From: Desulfovibrio sp.
GTDB lineage: Bacteria; Desulfobacterota; Desulfovibrionia; Desulfovibrionales; Desulfovibrionaceae
Direction: 5' to 3'
Assembly: GCF_014803725.1 (NCBI RefSeq)
Contig: NZ_JAAVBE010000025.1
Coordinates: 9,312 to 60,823, forward strand
Length of the DNA: 51,512 bases
The translations under genes were made by a program, and so were the position numbers. The notes under the pieces are model-generated. The model had not been told where the DNA came from. It ran no database searches and saw only the letters and a program-made list of their open reading frames with translations. This document shows, one piece after another, positions 7,334-13,679 of this stretch (its first letter is position 1; each line of letters starts with the position of its first letter).

Positions 7334-7832
7334 GCGCCGCGCTTAGTAGCGTTGGCTAAGGCCCACAGCCTCCTGAGCCCGCCACCAGCTCCACCAATCC
7401 GCGCCAGATGATTCACTGGTCATCTTGGCGTTAAAAATCGCTTAGACGGGCCAATACACCCTCAATTACCCATTGGGGCATTCCCTTCAAGTGGAGCGGC
7501 CAGAAGCATTCTTTTTGGAGTGACGATTCCCTAAACTTTCCGAAATCTTCCGAAACTTTCCGAATAGTTCCAAAATATAATCAGAAAGTAGCATCATTTT
7601 ACAACAATTCTCATATTTTTCCATAAACTCACAAATTTTACCATATACGCGATAAAAAATCTGTGAGATACTATTTAAAGCAAAAGGCAGGACAGGTAAA
7701 CCATTGGCGGTTTACTCAGTCCTGCCCCTCAAACGCCGGGGGGGCTTGCTTATTCGCCTACGGCTCAACGCTAAAAAGTGGACATCTAGGTCAGTCCATA
7801 ATATGCAGTCCTATCAGCTAAGGAGAACTGAC
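7334..7832. promoter_or_regulatory. Non-coding region with phased repeats and a candidate oriT hairpin
   Basis: No gene is seen in about 500 bases. TTCCGAA recurs at 7538, 7548 and 7558 with a degenerate fourth copy at 7568, exactly 10 bp apart, in an AT-rich setting like an iteron or operator array. A composite inverted repeat spans 7686-7726: GGCAGGAC with GTCCTGCC outside and GTAAACC with GGTTTAC inside. A smaller pair, TGGAC/GTCCA, lies at 7779-7798. The position directly upstream of the TraJ/MobC-like gene makes the hairpin a candidate transfer origin. Confidence 0.5.
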
Positions 7833-8168
7833 ATGGGTAGACCTAGCCTGCCTCCAGACCAGAGGAGAAGCCGAGAGATGTGGCTCCGCGTAACCGAATC
7901 GGAAAAGGAGGCCATCAAGGAGTCAGCCGAAAGGGCCGGGCTATCGTTTTCCGAGTTCGCACGGCGGGCAGCTCTGGGGCGTCAGATACCCAGCATGGAG
8001 GACAGGAAAGCCCGCCTGGAACTCATGAAGGTAAACGGAGACCTTGGCCGGATGGAGGGACTGTTAAAGCAAGCCCAGGCTATTTGCTGCAAAGAGCAGA
8101 TAGCCCGGATGCTCAAAAATTTGGAGGAAACGCGCGAACTAATAAAAACTAAGATTCAAAATATCTAG
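7833..8168 (+). CDS. Relaxosome accessory protein, TraJ/MobC-like ribbon-helix-helix
   Basis: A 111-residue protein. The N-terminal part reads as a MobC/NikA/TraJ-type domain: M-W-L-R-V-T-E-S-E-K-E-A-I, then G-L-S-F-S-E-F-A-R-R-A-A-L-G. The middle segment V-N-G-D-L-G-R-M-E-G-L-L-K resembles IncP TraJ. Such proteins bind an oriT inverted repeat and load the relaxase. ATG 7833 has AAGGAG 7-8 nt upstream. A longer frame from 7704 runs through the candidate oriT and is unlikely. No relaxase gene follows. The stop shares a CTAG with the converging gene at 8165. Confidence 0.82.
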   Translation: MGRPSLPPDQRRSREMWLRVTESEKEAIKESAERAGLSFSEFARRAALGRQIPSMEDRKARLELMKVNGDLGRMEGLLKQAQAICCKEQIARMLKNLEETRELIKTKIQNI

Positions 8169-8428
8169 CGTTCAAGCCATTCCATTCCATAATGGTCAAC
8201 GGCTTCGGAGAGATTGCAATTCTGGGCAATCATGGACTCAATCCCAATCATTTCTTTTAATATTTTTGCCGACCGCCAATCTAAGGGCGCTTCATGAAGA
8301 ACTTCTGTTGCTTCTTCTTCTTTTCCTTCCTCCAGCAATGCAAAAGCACGCCTAAAAATATTCATTTTTTCTTCATGCGTGTACCGCTTCAAATTCGGCT
8401 CTCTGCGACCCTTTTCTTCTTCTGGCAT
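8165..8428 (-). CDS. Unrecognised small protein, tandem paralogue 1 (last of three)
   Basis: An 87-residue, highly charged, probably all-helical protein that I do not recognise. It shares with its two neighbours an N-terminal E-P-N-L-K-R-x-T-x-E-E block, a central P-L-x-W and K-E-M-x-G-I-E, and a C-terminal N-L-S-x-A-x-D-H-Y-G-x-x-W-L-E-R ending at the stop. About 48 of 87 residues match paralogue 2. A GAGGG site precedes ATG 8428. No signal peptide, membrane segment or cysteine cluster is seen. It is the last gene of a three-gene minus-strand array and overlaps the end of the TraJ-like gene at CTAG. Confidence 0.75.
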   Translation of the reverse strand: MPEEEKGRREPNLKRYTHEEKMNIFRRAFALLEEGKEEEATEVLHEAPLDWRSAKILKEMIGIESMIAQNCNLSEAVDHYGMEWLER

Positions 8429-8474
8429 GGTATCCCTCTTTTGTGCGTCAAATGTGCTTAGACCGTGAATATTG
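8429..8474 (-). repeat. 46-bp spacer, near-identical to 8739-8784
   Basis: The 46 bases between paralogues 2 and 1 differ from those between paralogues 3 and 2 at only three positions. They contain the ribosome binding site and the stretch ending in TGTGCTTAGACCGTG. Confidence 0.85.
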
Positions 8475-8738
8475 CTAGCGTTCAAGCCATTGTTTCCCAT
8501 AATGGTCTATCGCCGCTGAAAGGTTTGTCCCAGAATTAATCAAGGTTTCAATACCAACCATTTCTTTTATTAACTGAGCTGATTTCCAGTGAAGAGGAAT
8601 TTCTTTAATTACTTCATCAGCTTCATCTATACGCCCCTCGTCAAAAAGTTTCCCAACACGCAAAAGTAATTCATCAATTTCTTCCTCTGTACAACGCTTC
8701 AAATTCGGCTCTCTGCGAATCTTTTCTACTTCTTGCAT
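8475..8738 (-). CDS. Unrecognised small protein, tandem paralogue 2
   Basis: An 87-residue protein, middle member of the array. It keeps the E-P-N-L-K-R, P-L-x-W-K-S, K-E-M-V-G-I-E and D-H-Y-G-x-x-W-L-E-R blocks but differs most in the helix between residues 20 and 40 and in the segment before N-L-S. Start 8738 has a GAGGG site; the longer frame to 8849 runs back into the end of paralogue 3. The 46-bp spacers on both sides are the same length. Function unknown; its context is a mobile element with no obvious defence or anti-defence gene. Confidence 0.75.
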   Translation of the reverse strand: MQEVEKIRREPNLKRCTEEEIDELLLRVGKLFDEGRIDEADEVIKEIPLHWKSAQLIKEMVGIETLINSGTNLSAAIDHYGKQWLER

Positions 8739-8784
8739 GGTGTCCCTCTTTTGTGCGTCAACTGTGCTTAGACCGTGGATATTG
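8739..8784 (-). repeat. 46-bp spacer, near-identical to 8429-8474
   Basis: Second copy of the spacer between array genes, with 43 of 46 bases the same. Confidence 0.85.
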
Positions 8785-9045
8785 CTAGCGTTCCAGCCAT
8801 TCCAACCCAAAATGGTCAACGGCTTCGGAGAGATTGATATTATGGGCAATCATCCCATCAATTCCCATTGTTTTTTTGAGGATTTTACAAGCCTTCCAGT
8901 CCAATGGAACCTCGCCAATGAGCGCATCAGCTTCAGCTTTCTTACCTTCCTCCAGTAAAGCAACCGCACGCAAAATCGTATCCATTTTTTCTTCGTCTGT
9001 GTACCGCTTCAAATTCGGCTCTTTACGGGCAGCGCCAGTTTCCAT
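8785..9045 (-). CDS. Unrecognised small protein, tandem paralogue 3 (first of three)
   Basis: An 86-residue protein, first in the direction of transcription. It has the same E-P-N-L-K-R-Y-T-x-E-E start and D-H-F-G-L-E-W-L-E-R end. Its C-terminal DNA is closer to paralogue 1 than to paralogue 2, so the array looks mosaic. AAAGGGGA precedes ATG 9045 by about 7 nt. The sequence upstream of the start is not the 46-bp spacer, so any shared promoter must lie between 9046 and 9348. Confidence 0.75.
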   Translation of the reverse strand: METGAARKEPNLKRYTDEEKMDTILRAVALLEEGKKAEADALIGEVPLDWKACKILKKTMGIDGMIAHNINLSEAVDHFGLEWLER

Positions 9046-9348
9046 CACGGATTCCCCTTTAGGCAGAAGTCGAAATCGCCGGAATTTTATTCTCTGGGCA
9101 AGGCGCTGTCCACCCACTCGGCCAAGTAAGACTACATGGACGCCAGCAAAGAGAATCCGCGCAGGAGGTGATGAGCCGGTGAGGCATCATGCTCCACCCA
9201 AGCCGCAGCCCGTAGCACGAATGAGCAATGCCCCCAGCTGAGATCACCAGGTTGGCCCACATGATAACCAGCTGAGATTCAAAGAAGTGATTATTTTTGC
9301 AGTAACACGATTTTTTGAAAAACCGAGAATAGCCAAATGGCCAGAATT
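9046..9348. other. Intergenic region, no gene seen
   Basis: About 300 bases between the paralogue array and the HNH-like gene. The first 200 are moderately G+C-rich and the last 70 sharply AT-rich, so a composition boundary falls near 9280. The 11-mer CCAGCTGAGAT occurs twice, near 9235 and 9269. No gene can be supported; the part near 9046-9200 presumably holds the array promoter. Confidence 0.45.
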
Positions 9349-9948
9349 TTAGTTGGATTTTTTATGGCGTTTTAATTCTTCTAATTTTCTCATTATTTGA
9401 ACTATCTTTAGTCCTGCTTCTGTAGTTTCTTCATTGATATTATATAATCCTAATCCTGCAAGATAGGACAAATCATGTTTATCTATTTTCATAAGATTAT
9501 CTTTAGAACAATTTGTATTATCACCATCCTTAAAAATTACTACATCGTTATCGCTCAGTGGTATAGTATCGCCAAAATATTTTATAAATAGGTATCTCGC
9601 CTTAGATATAAATTTTCCATCTTTATTTATATAATCTCCACTAAGTATCTTTATCTTGTATCGAATTTTACTAAATGATATATCGCATGAGAACTTTTTA
9701 TTAAATTCTTGTAAAAGCCTTTTAGGCGTATAGTTTTTATAGTTGTTAGCTATAAATGAATCCATTTCTTTTGTAAATTTTGTATTTTTTAATATTCTAT
9801 ATTTTTGGCATATATATTTTATCTTTTCTTCAGTGCAGTTCACATTAAAATAGTTATTGAATAATTCTGTTAGCTCAGATATTCGGCGCCCTTCAAAATG
9901 TTGTATAATAAATCCAACCATTTCTGGTGTATATCTTATTCTACTCAT
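9349..9948 (-). CDS. HNH-like protein with two SANT/Myb-type repeats, probably catalytically degenerate
   Basis: A very AT-rich gene of 199 codons. Residues 6-52 and 57-103 are a tandem pair with the pattern [YF]-T-x-E-M-x-x-F-I ... F-N-x-x-F ... K-I-x-Y, like the DNA-binding repeats of phage HNH proteins. Residues 112-157 follow the phage HNH layout (K-Y-F-G-D-T-I-P, then V-V-I-F-K-D-G-D-N-T-N and D-N-L). The catalytic His expected in the K-H-x-x-x-W segment is replaced: the protein reads S-K-A-R-Y-L-F. The ATG overlaps the end of the upstream gene. A DNA-binding role without cleavage is likely. Confidence 0.6.
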   Translation of the reverse strand: MSRIRYTPEMVGFIIQHFEGRRISELTELFNNYFNVNCTEEKIKYICQKYRILKNTKFTKEMDSFIANNYKNYTPKRLLQEFNKKFSCDISFSKIRYKIKILSGDYINKDGKFISKARYLFIKYFGDTIPLSDNDVVIFKDGDNTNCSKDNLMKIDKHDLSYLAGLGLYNINEETTEAGLKIVQIMRKLEELKRHKKSN

Positions 9949-10174
9949 CAAGCAAACCTGGCATTATCTTTGAACCAGAAAGAGTATTATCCGCAGCTAT
10001 TCTGGCTTTTAATACTAAATTTCCGCAAGATATTATTTCCCTTGCTACTGTAGTAACAGCCATAGCACGCTTTATTTCTGTATCTAAATTTTCTCCAGTT
10101 AAACTTTCATCACTCAATCGTTCCAGCTCTGCGAATAAATGGTCATTCAAGTTACCAAGTTTATTCTTTGCCAT
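9941..10174 (-). CDS. Small phage-type regulatory-region protein
   Basis: A 77-residue helical protein: M-A-K-N-K-L-G-N-L-N-D-H-L-F-A, then E-I-K-R-A-M-A-V-T-T-V-A-R-E-I-I. This pattern is common in small prophage proteins of unknown function that often sit beside HNH genes. AAGGGAC precedes the ATG by 6 nt. Its stop overlaps the start of the HNH-like gene, and the TraK-like gene ends 9 bases upstream, so all belong to one minus-strand operon. No further function can be inferred. Confidence 0.72.
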   Translation of the reverse strand: MAKNKLGNLNDHLFAELERLSDESLTGENLDTEIKRAMAVTTVAREIISCGNLVLKARIAADNTLSGSKIMPGLLDE

Positions 10175-10183
10175 GACAGTCCC

Positions 10184-10555
10184 TTAGATATTTGTGTTAT
10201 ATGGCTGTCCTTTTTCTCTCTTGCCAAAAGGCTTTGCAGCTTTTTGCTGTTCCTCTGACCGCTTTGGTTCTTCAGTCCTTGGCGTGGACTCTTTCGCTTT
10301 TTTTTCCAAATCCTGATTTTCCCTTTCGGAAACAGGAACATATTTTTTCTTTGTTGACCGTTTTTTGGTGTATTTCTGCTCAAATCTCTGGTCTATAAAT
10401 TCGCAAAATCTGCAATAGCTCATGGTTATATCTCCTCTTTCTTTGAAAGTGCGATATATATCCGATTTCGGATACCCTGCGAGGATTAACTTTTCCGTTT
10501 CCTCTTGCACTTTGATAAATTGAATGCGAGCAGCACCCCATTTCCATTTTCTCAT
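10184..10555 (-). CDS. TraK-like relaxosome protein
   Basis: A 123-residue basic protein resembling IncP TraK, which binds and bends oriT DNA. Residues 12-55 carry the pattern F-I-K-V-Q-E-E-T-E-K-L-I-L-A-G-Y-P, then I-Y-R-T-F-K-E-R-G-D-I-T-M-S-Y-x-x-F. The remainder is a disordered Lys/Glu/Pro-rich tail, as in TraK. Its ATG overlaps the stop of the upstream replication-type gene (ATGA). With the TraJ/MobC-like protein at 7833 this makes two relaxosome accessory factors on an element that has no relaxase. Confidence 0.72.
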   Translation of the reverse strand: MRKWKWGAARIQFIKVQEETEKLILAGYPKSDIYRTFKERGDITMSYCRFCEFIDQRFEQKYTKKRSTKKKYVPVSERENQDLEKKAKESTPRTEEPKRSEEQQKAAKPFGKREKGQPYNTNI

Positions 10556-11625
10556 GCTAACGCCACCTCTCTTTGCCAGTTACGGAGAAAATCAAGAACG
10601 CCCATTCCGGGATTGCTTGGCACATCCTGAGCCCGTGGTGCTTTGCCTTGAACATGGAGTAAATGCCAAAGGCCCCACGCCGGGCCAGAATTTCCGCACT
10701 CCGAGAAACACGACAGGAAGGCATCGAAAACAGGGCGCAGCCTTGCCGACTCTGCTCTTTGATGAGCCGAGCGTTCTTCTTCATCTGCCTGTAGGCGGCT
10801 ACAGAGCCTTAGGCGGCGTTCCTGTGAGATTTTTTCTTCTGGAGTGACCTGAACAGCGGCATCGAGGTTTTCATCGAGCCACCTACGGCCTTTGAGCCAG
10901 TTCACGCACTGGGGAATATAACGCCCGTGCTCCTTGAGCCATTGGCCGCACACCTTGAATTTTTCCAGAACGCTTATCAGGCTGGAGAGAACCGGGATAT
11001 TCCCTTGCCGGTGGAGCTTGAACCAGACAGATCGCGCCAGCTCCTTCGCTTCTTTGCGCGGATAGGCGGCCCAAAATTTTTCAAATTCCTGATTCACGAA
11101 AAAATAATTCCCACCCCCACCACGTTTCTTCACGTCCCCTGCATGGTCACTTTTGCCCAAGGGCTTAGGGGGGTAAGGGGGGTTTATAGGTTTTAAATTC
11201 TTACAATTAAAATTGTAGCCAGAATTTGCCTTGCTACTTTGGCCAGAATTTGGCTTGTAACCGTGGCCAGAATTTGGCTCATTCGGGGCAGATTCTCCTT
11301 GCCCGTGGCTATCCGCCCCCTGAATGGAATCAGATGCCCAGGAAGGTCTTAAAAAATAGTATCTGCTTGAACTAAAGCCACACTTTTCCGCATGGATAAG
11401 GCCAACAATTTTAAGCTCATTCAAATAATTCTTGATGGAAGAAACGCTACAGCAGATAAAATTTGCGAGTGTCGGATGTGAGACTTTGCAATAATCCTTT
11501 TCCCCGGCGAAATGAATCAGAGCATTATAAAGTATCTTTGCCCCTGGACTCAATTTGCACGAATTCAGAATTTGAATGGGCATGATAGGGCCGCGAATGT
11601 GCCCTTTTGGCGTGAAGGTGTCCAT
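10552..11625 (-). CDS. Replication-initiator-type protein (winged helix plus phage O/DnaT-like C-terminus)
   Basis: A 357-residue protein. Residues about 15-100 look like a HTH_36/winged-helix replication domain: L-S-P-G-A-K-I-L-Y-N-A-L-I, then S-H-P-T-L-A-N-F-I-x-C-S-V-S-S-I-K-N-Y. A low-complexity linker has three S-G-x-x-x-K-x-N-S-G repeats. The C-terminal part contains the F-W-A-A-Y-P-R-K-E ... I-P-Q-C-V-N-W-L-K-G-R-R-W pattern of phage replication proteins. The start at 11625 has GAGGTAG 6 nt upstream. It heads the minus-strand operon with traK and two small genes. An inverted repeat upstream (11712-11730) may be its operator or origin. Confidence 0.7.
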   Translation of the reverse strand: MDTFTPKGHIRGPIMPIQILNSCKLSPGAKILYNALIHFAGEKDYCKVSHPTLANFICCSVSSIKNYLNELKIVGLIHAEKCGFSSSRYYFLRPSWASDSIQGADSHGQGESAPNEPNSGHGYKPNSGQSSKANSGYNFNCKNLKPINPPYPPKPLGKSDHAGDVKKRGGGGNYFFVNQEFEKFWAAYPRKEAKELARSVWFKLHRQGNIPVLSSLISVLEKFKVCGQWLKEHGRYIPQCVNWLKGRRWLDENLDAAVQVTPEEKISQERRLRLCSRLQADEEERSAHQRAESARLRPVFDAFLSCFSECGNSGPAWGLWHLLHVQGKAPRAQDVPSNPGMGVLDFLRNWQREVALA

Positions 11626-11711
11626 GTTCGCTACCTCGAACAGGCACGGAAAAAAGCGTAAAAAAGAGTCCGCGGAGCTTGACGCCGCTATGCCCTTGGG
11701 GCTAAGGTCAA

Positions 11712-11730
11712 TCCGCAACATATTTGCGGA
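11712..11730. promoter_or_regulatory. Inverted repeat TCCGCAA-N5-TTGCGGA
   Basis: Perfect 7-bp arms with a 5-bp spacer lie 87 bases upstream of the replication-type start. A further half-site, TTCCGCA, follows at 11736-11742. It could be an autorepressor operator or part of an origin. Confidence 0.55.
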
Positions 11731-11745
11731 CTACCTTCCGCAGAT

Positions 11746-11779
11746 AGCCCTCATAGCGGTAACTGTGAGGGCTTTTTTT
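11746..11779 (+). terminator. Rho-independent terminator on the plus strand without an obvious gene
   Basis: AGCCCTCA (11746-11753) pairs with TGAGGGCT (11766-11773) and is followed by seven T. No plus-strand gene lies upstream inside element 2 after 8168, so it may stop antisense transcription across the replication operon. Confidence 0.7.
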
Positions 11780-12001
11780 CCGGCCTATGCTATTTTCTCA
11801 AATACGCTCCTTGAAAAACGCGCTTTGAGCATTTGAGCGGCTGGCTCATCAGGCCGTGGAAACCGACACCACGACGACGCAGGCACTGGACGACAAAAGC
11901 GCCAGTGCCGCGTTTCGCCTTCGGTTGGGTATGTTGCGCGGAAGAGGTGGAGAAATTGAAAAACTGGCTTAACAGCCGGGAGGATCGGGAAGGGACGGAA
12001 T

Positions 12002-12049
12002 AAAAAAATGCCCCAAACCGTGAAGCGTTAAAGCCGCACGGCTTGGGGC
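12002..12049 (-). terminator. Second terminator downstream of tRNA-Glu
   Basis: On the minus strand GCCCCAAGCCGTG and CACGGTTTGGGGC form a strong stem with one mismatch, followed by ATTTTTTTATT. It backs up the terminator at 12075-12116 and shields the element from tRNA transcription. Confidence 0.8.
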
Positions 12050-12074
12050 GGAGGGTTGGGCTAGCCTGAGAAAT

Positions 12075-12116
12075 AAAAAAACGCCGAATCCCTTCAGAAT
12101 GAAGGTTTTCAGCGTT
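12075..12116 (-). terminator. Terminator of the tRNA-Gln/tRNA-Glu transcript
   Basis: On the minus strand an outer AACGC/GCGTT and inner CCTTC/GAAGG stem is followed by seven T. It begins about 10 bases beyond the tRNA CCA end. It lies inside element 2, so the element supplies the terminator. Confidence 0.85.
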
Positions 12117-12126
12117 AATCTCTAGG

Positions 12127-12176
12127 TGGCGTCCCCAAGGGGATTTGAACCCCTGTTGACGGCGTGAAAGGCCGTT
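12127..12176 (-). repeat. att site: 3' part of the intact tRNA-Glu
   Basis: Exact partner of 5717-5766. It marks the right boundary of element 2, whose insertion kept the tRNA gene functional. Confidence 0.93.
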
Positions 12177-12203
12177 GTCCTGGGCCGACTAGACGATGGG
12201 GAC
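12127..12203 (-). tRNA. tRNA-Glu (TTC)
   Basis: The minus strand gives a full cloverleaf with acceptor GTCCCCA/TGGGGAC, discriminator G, encoded CCA (12127-12129), T-loop GTTCAAATC and anticodon TTC in the loop CTTTCAC. It closely matches the classical bacterial tRNA-Glu. The 3' 50 bases are duplicated at 5717-5766. Confidence 0.97.
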
Positions 12204-12207
12204 ATGA

Positions 12208-12282
12208 TGGCTGGGTTGCAAGGACTCGAACCTTGATTAGCGGAGCCAGAATCCGCCGTCCTGCCAATTGAACGACAACCCA
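12208..12282 (-). tRNA. tRNA-Gln (CTG)
   Basis: The minus strand folds with acceptor TGGGTTG/CAACCCA, discriminator G, encoded CCA (12208-12210), anticodon stem GCGGA/TCCGC around TTCTGGC (anticodon CTG) and T-loop GTTCGAGTC. Four bases separate it from tRNA-Glu, so the two are co-transcribed. Confidence 0.96.
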
Positions 12283-12298
12283 GTGCTTGCGAGGTTGG

Positions 12299-12327
12299 AC
12301 TCTAGGCCCAGGGGCACAGAATGTCAA
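12299..12327 (-). promoter_or_regulatory. Sigma-70 promoter of the tRNA-Gln/tRNA-Glu operon
   Basis: On the minus strand TTGACA (12327-12322) and TAGAGT (12304-12299) are separated by exactly 17 bp, about 17 bases before tRNA-Gln. The rest of 12328-12587 shows no gene and presumably carries the promoter for the DUF1786 gene. Confidence 0.85.
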
Positions 12328-12587
12328 GCAGATTTTCTTAATCCGGCGGATATCCACGCCGCCCCACACAAACAGTCGCAAGGGCCTCACCGAGGGCGGG
12401 CGTGCAGGTGTGTGGTGGGGGTGCCGCGGTCACATGACCTCCCCCTTCGCGCAAGTTGCCCTGCTCCTTCCGCATGCCCCCTCCTCACCCTCCTCCCACG
12501 AGACTTCGTGCCCGTGCTTGCGCTGATGCACGATTTCCGGGTATCACAGTCCCGCGGCGGACTTCCGCGCAGGAGCAGACAGCGGCA

Positions 12588-13646
12588 ATGAACGAACAGG
12601 TGCGCCATTTTTTGCGCGAGGCCGGGCCCGTGCTTTGCCTCGATATTGGCAGCGGCACGCAAAAGGCCCTGCTCGCCCGCGCCGGGCAGGAATGCGCCAA
12701 CTGGCCCCGGTGGCTCCTGCCCTCCCCAGCGCGGCTGGTGGCCCAGCGCATCCGCGAGCTGACCATGCTCCGCTGCGGCGTCTGGCTCTCCGGCGGCATC
12801 ATGGGCAACGGCTTCCTTGACGCACTTCGCGCGCACCTCGGCGCCGGGCTGCCCACGGCAGCCACCGCTGCGGCCTCCCGCGCCATTGACGAAGACCCGG
12901 AGGCCGTCCGCGCCCTTGGCGTCAGCATTTCCGAAACCTGCCCCGCCGATTGCGTGCCTGTCCATCTTGAGGATTTTTCGCCCGAATTCTGGCAGGGCCT
13001 GCTCCGCCTCTCCGCCCTCCCACAGCCGCACCTCATCCTCGCGGCCACGCAGGATGACGCCAGCCACGCCGGCGCGCCGTGCGACACCCGCATGACGGAC
13101 TGGACCGTGCTGCTCACCGACGACGCCGACCCTACCCGCTGGATTTACGCCCAAGCGCCCGCCACGCTGCGCCGCCTGCACGCGCTCCAGCAAAAGACCG
13201 GCGGCCCCGTTGCTGACACGGCCACCTGCGCCATTCTCGGGGCGCTCTGCGACGAGAGTGTGCTTGAGCGCAGCTTCCGCGAGGGCATCACCATTGTCAG
13301 CGTCGGCAACGAGCACACCATCGCCGCGCTCGTTTATCAGGGCCGCGTCTGTGGGCTCTACGAGCACCATACCGACGGCCGCGAGCTGCCACTCCTGCTG
13401 GAAGACCTGCACCAGCTCCGGCTTCGCTGGCTCCCCCCCGAGAACGTGCACGCCAGCGGCGGACACGGCACGGCCTTTGGCGCCCACTGCGAGGCGGCGG
13501 GCAGTTTTGCGCCCACCTACCTTTTGGGGGCGCGCCGCAGCCTGCTCGCCGGGCACGGGCGCGACATCGCTCCCCACGGCGACATGCCGCATGCCGGCTG
13601 CTTCGGAATCCTCCACGGTTGGGCGCAGTCGCGCCCCCACTCCTGA
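12588..13646 (+). CDS. DUF1786-family protein (ASKHA-like ATP-binding fold suspected)
   Basis: A 352-residue protein of the DUF1786 family, sometimes annotated as pyruvate formate-lyase-activating-enzyme related. Near the N-terminus L-C-L-D-I-G-S-G-T-Q (17-25) resembles the phosphate-1 loop of actin/hexokinase-type ATPases. This is followed by the family's 'W-L-L-P-S-P-A-R-L-V-A-Q-R-I' and 'L-S-G-G-I-M-G-N-G' motifs and by V-S-V-G-N-E-H-T near 240. The start at 12588 has AGGAG about 12 nt upstream; a longer frame to 12456 has an uncharacteristic Pro/Arg-rich extension. It precedes the CoA ligase gene by 33 bases. Biochemical role unknown. Confidence 0.82.
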   Translation: MNEQVRHFLREAGPVLCLDIGSGTQKALLARAGQECANWPRWLLPSPARLVAQRIRELTMLRCGVWLSGGIMGNGFLDALRAHLGAGLPTAATAAASRAIDEDPEAVRALGVSISETCPADCVPVHLEDFSPEFWQGLLRLSALPQPHLILAATQDDASHAGAPCDTRMTDWTVLLTDDADPTRWIYAQAPATLRRLHALQQKTGGPVADTATCAILGALCDESVLERSFREGITIVSVGNEHTIAALVYQGRVCGLYEHHTDGRELPLLLEDLHQLRLRWLPPENVHASGGHGTAFGAHCEAAGSFAPTYLLGARRSLLAGHGRDIAPHGDMPHAGCFGILHGWAQSRPHS

Positions 13647-13679
13647 CGCGGCTTGCCGCCCACCTTTAAAGGACGACCG

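Larger units (their letters stand above)
11626..12001. other. Intergenic region upstream of the replication-type gene
   Basis: No intact gene is seen. It contains the 11712-11730 inverted repeat and the 11746-11779 hairpin. A start-less 48-codon frame at 11829-11972 ends in TAA and may be a gene remnant, but I do not recognise it. Confidence 0.45.
5717..12176. mobile_element. Element 2: complete 6.4-kb integrative element in tRNA-Glu
   Basis: It is bounded by an exact 50-bp direct repeat (5717-5766 and 12127-12176), the 3' part of tRNA-Glu. It carries its own tyrosine recombinase at one end, a toxin-antitoxin pair, TraJ/MobC-like and TraK-like relaxosome accessory proteins, a replication-type protein, three tandem paralogues of unknown function and phage-type small genes. 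No relaxase, coupling protein or conjugation pore gene is present. Because the tRNA beside it is intact, it is probably the later of the two insertions. Confidence 0.85.

Noticed and set aside
8165-9045. Paralogue array as BrnA-type antitoxins
   Set aside because: The R-Y-T-x-E-E segment recalls BrnA, but the rest of the proteins does not, and no BrnT-like toxin gene is adjacent.
11829-11972. Possible gene tail of 48 codons
   Set aside because: It has no start codon and no family that I recognise; a remnant is possible but cannot be supported.
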